A stretch of DNA of 64,000 nt from positions 124,001 through 188,000 of the forward strand of contig JAFWEX010000105.1 of NCBI GenBank assembly GCA_017512705.1, written 5' to 3'. This document shows, piece by piece, positions 62,924 to 64,000 of the stretch (within the stretch, counting starts at the first letter, position 1; every line of letters begins with the position of its first letter). Under the pieces are notes generated by a model that saw nothing but the letters and a program-made list of their open reading frames with translations, did no database searches and was not told the origin of the DNA. Both the position numbers and the translations under genes were made by a program. The stretch comes from Paenibacillus sp. Its GTDB lineage: Bacteria; Bacillota; Bacilli; Paenibacillales; Paenibacillaceae.

Positions 62924-64000
62924 ATGTTTATCGTAACGGCTGAACAGATGCGTGCGGTAGACGAGCATACGATCCGGCAGCTTGGCATTCCTGCAGCGAG
63001 CTTGATGGAGAATGCAGGCAGGGCTATCGCGGAGGAAGTCATCAAGCTGTGCCGGGAACCAAGCGAAGGCGGAGAGCAGGGAGATGGCTTGCCTGATCAT
63101 AGCCGGGCGAGACATAGCCCGGCGAGAACGGCGTGGCGGGCACATACGGGGCCCGGCGATCGATCAGGCAATGGGGGCGACATCTTCGCCGATCCGGCGC
63201 TGGCGATGGCGCATCCCGGTGATCAGCATTGGTACATGCTGATCGGCAAGGGCAATAATGGCGGAGACGGGCTGGTTGCGGCGCGCCATTTGGTTGAAGC
63301 GGGGCTGGGCGTGACGCTAGTCTACGCCGATGCCCCGGAGGCACTGCAGGGCGAAGCTGCAGTGCAGAGGGATGCCGCTGCGCAGCTCGGCATCCCTGCC
63401 GTTGTCCACGGGCGCGAAGCCGTGGACTTCAGCCGGTGCACAGGCATCGTTGATGCGCTGCTGGGCACCGGCTCGCGTGGGGCGCCGCGCGGAGCATATG
63501 CGGCGCTGATTCAGGCGGCGAACGACAGCGGTAAGCCGGTCGTGTCCGCCGATGTGCCAAGCGGGCTGGACGCCGACACCGGGGAAGTGTACAAGCCATG
63601 TATCAAGGCCCGGGTGACCGTATGCCTGGCGCTGCTGAAGCGCGGGCTGGTGCAGTACCCGGGTGCTTCTGCTGCAGGGCGCATTGTGGTGCGCGCCATC
63701 GGCATTCCTGCGCATCTGGCGCCGGAGCATGGTTCCTCCGTCCGTCTGCTGACAGAGGAGGTGCTGCGTGCAGCGCTGCGCGTAGACACTTGCCGCCGCC
63801 GGGCACCGGACGGCCATAAGGGCACCTACGGCCATGTGTTGCTGGCCGCAGGAAGCTTGCCGATGAGCGGCGCAGGCCTGCTCTCGGCCAAAGCTGCGCT
63901 ACGCGCAGGTTGCGGGCTCGCCACATGGGCGCTGCCCGCTGCACTGCTGCCGCATATGATCGGCACCGTGCCTGAGCTGATGCTCGCCCCTGTAGCCGAT
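62924..64000 (+). CDS. nnr: Bifunctional NAD(P)H-hydrate epimerase/dehydratase (3' end outside window)
   Basis: Repairs hydrated NAD(P)H. The first 359 residues are visible: an epimerase domain (YjeF-N) with TAEQMRAVDEHTI, SLMENAGRAIAEEV, GKGNNGGDG and DVPSGLDADTGE, then the beginning of the ADP-dependent dehydratase domain (GHKGTYGHVLLAAGS). An insert of about 40 residues rich in Gly, Arg and His (about 44-85) lies between the second helix and the phosphate loop, not usual in the family. The region is clearly GC-rich. GGGAGG eight bases before ATG 62924 fixes the start. Confidence 0.92.
   Translation, partial: MFIVTAEQMRAVDEHTIRQLGIPAASLMENAGRAIAEEVIKLCREPSEGGEQGDGLPDHSRARHSPARTAWRAHTGPGDRSGNGGDIFADPALAMAHPGDQHWYMLIGKGNNGGDGLVAARHLVEAGLGVTLVYADAPEALQGEAAVQRDAAAQLGIPAVVHGREAVDFSRCTGIVDALLGTGSRGAPRGAYAALIQAANDSGKPVVSADVPSGLDADTGEVYKPCIKARVTVCLALLKRGLVQYPGASAAGRIVVRAIGIPAHLAPEHGSSVRLLTEEVLRAALRVDTCRRRAPDGHKGTYGHVLLAAGSLPMSGAGLLSAKAALRAGCGLATWALPAALLPHMIGTVPELMLAPVAD

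Noticed and set aside
1-64000. CRISPR array, rRNA or tRNA genes, transposases, prophage or secondary-metabolite cluster
   Set aside because: None seen by reading for repeats, conserved rRNA segments, cloverleaf motifs or the relevant protein motifs. A covariance-model scan (tRNAscan-SE, Infernal) was not possible and would be decisive.

Overview
The window looks like a chromosomal segment of a Gram-positive, endospore-forming, low-to-moderate GC bacterium, most likely Paenibacillus or a close relative. The signs are strong AGGAGG-type ribosome binding sites, GTG and TTG starts, Firmicutes-style leader RNAs (TPP riboswitch, T-box, tandem glycine riboswitch), lipoprotein signal peptides, an S-layer-homology protein, and a PL11 rhamnogalacturonan lyase beside an AraC regulator. 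This is inference from gene content, not a database match. I see no rRNA, tRNA, CRISPR array, transposase or prophage.

Layout. 1-2520 (minus): a Bce-type peptide-antibiotic sensing and detoxification module (regulator, short sensor kinase, start of the ABC ATPase). 2521-2884: a gene-free stretch with a roughly 180-base structured element. 2885-7300 (minus): a TatD-type hydrolase and a TPP-riboswitch-controlled thiamine-precursor ABC importer. 7435-8405: small membrane proteins. 8578-10145: a T-box-controlled second-type seryl-tRNA synthetase. 10265-14153: an Ig-like secreted protein and small enzymes (two of them nucleotide or phosphate hydrolases). 14431-16908: a Pho-box-preceded secreted nucleotidase. 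17127-21935: an EAL protein, a chemoreceptor with a sigma-D-like promoter, and an ArsB-type pump. 22342-29778: Pho boxes, pstSCAB, then a regulator-kinase-lipoprotein operon. 29903-32075: a tandem glycine riboswitch in front of the two-subunit L-serine dehydratase. 32143-33903: a cytoplasmic GH13 enzyme. 34177-38888: a second two-component plus ABC module of the lantibiotic-immunity type. 39197-41908: a large PAS hybrid kinase. 42012-42964: a frameshifted L-lactate dehydrogenase. 43510-48422: a MerR-like coiled-coil protein, a serine/threonine kinase, methionine aminopeptidase, an oxidoreductase and a CcdC-like protein. 48833-50182: a GC-rich metallo-beta-lactamase/TetR pair with two matching operators. 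50471-51930: an Rrf2 regulator and a nitroreductase. 52070-55862: an SLH protein, AraC regulator and rhamnogalacturonan lyase. 56013-59873: a sulfate importer lacking its ATPase, with a structured leader, plus a DUF2292 protein under a look-alike promoter. 60232-64000: a membrane protein, small enzymes, and the start of NAD(P)HX epimerase/dehydratase.

How the genes work together. Nutrient scavenging under transcript-level control is the theme: thiamine precursors (TPP riboswitch), phosphate (Pho boxes at both the nucleotidase and pstSCAB), sulfate (shared promoter motif and leader), and serine/glycine balance (T-box serS and glycine-switched serine dehydratase). Two separate envelope-stress modules respond to peptide antibiotics. 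The least explained elements are the structured element at 2657-2839, the sulfate-operon leader at about 56080-56264, and the motif shared by the sulfate and DUF2292 promoters.
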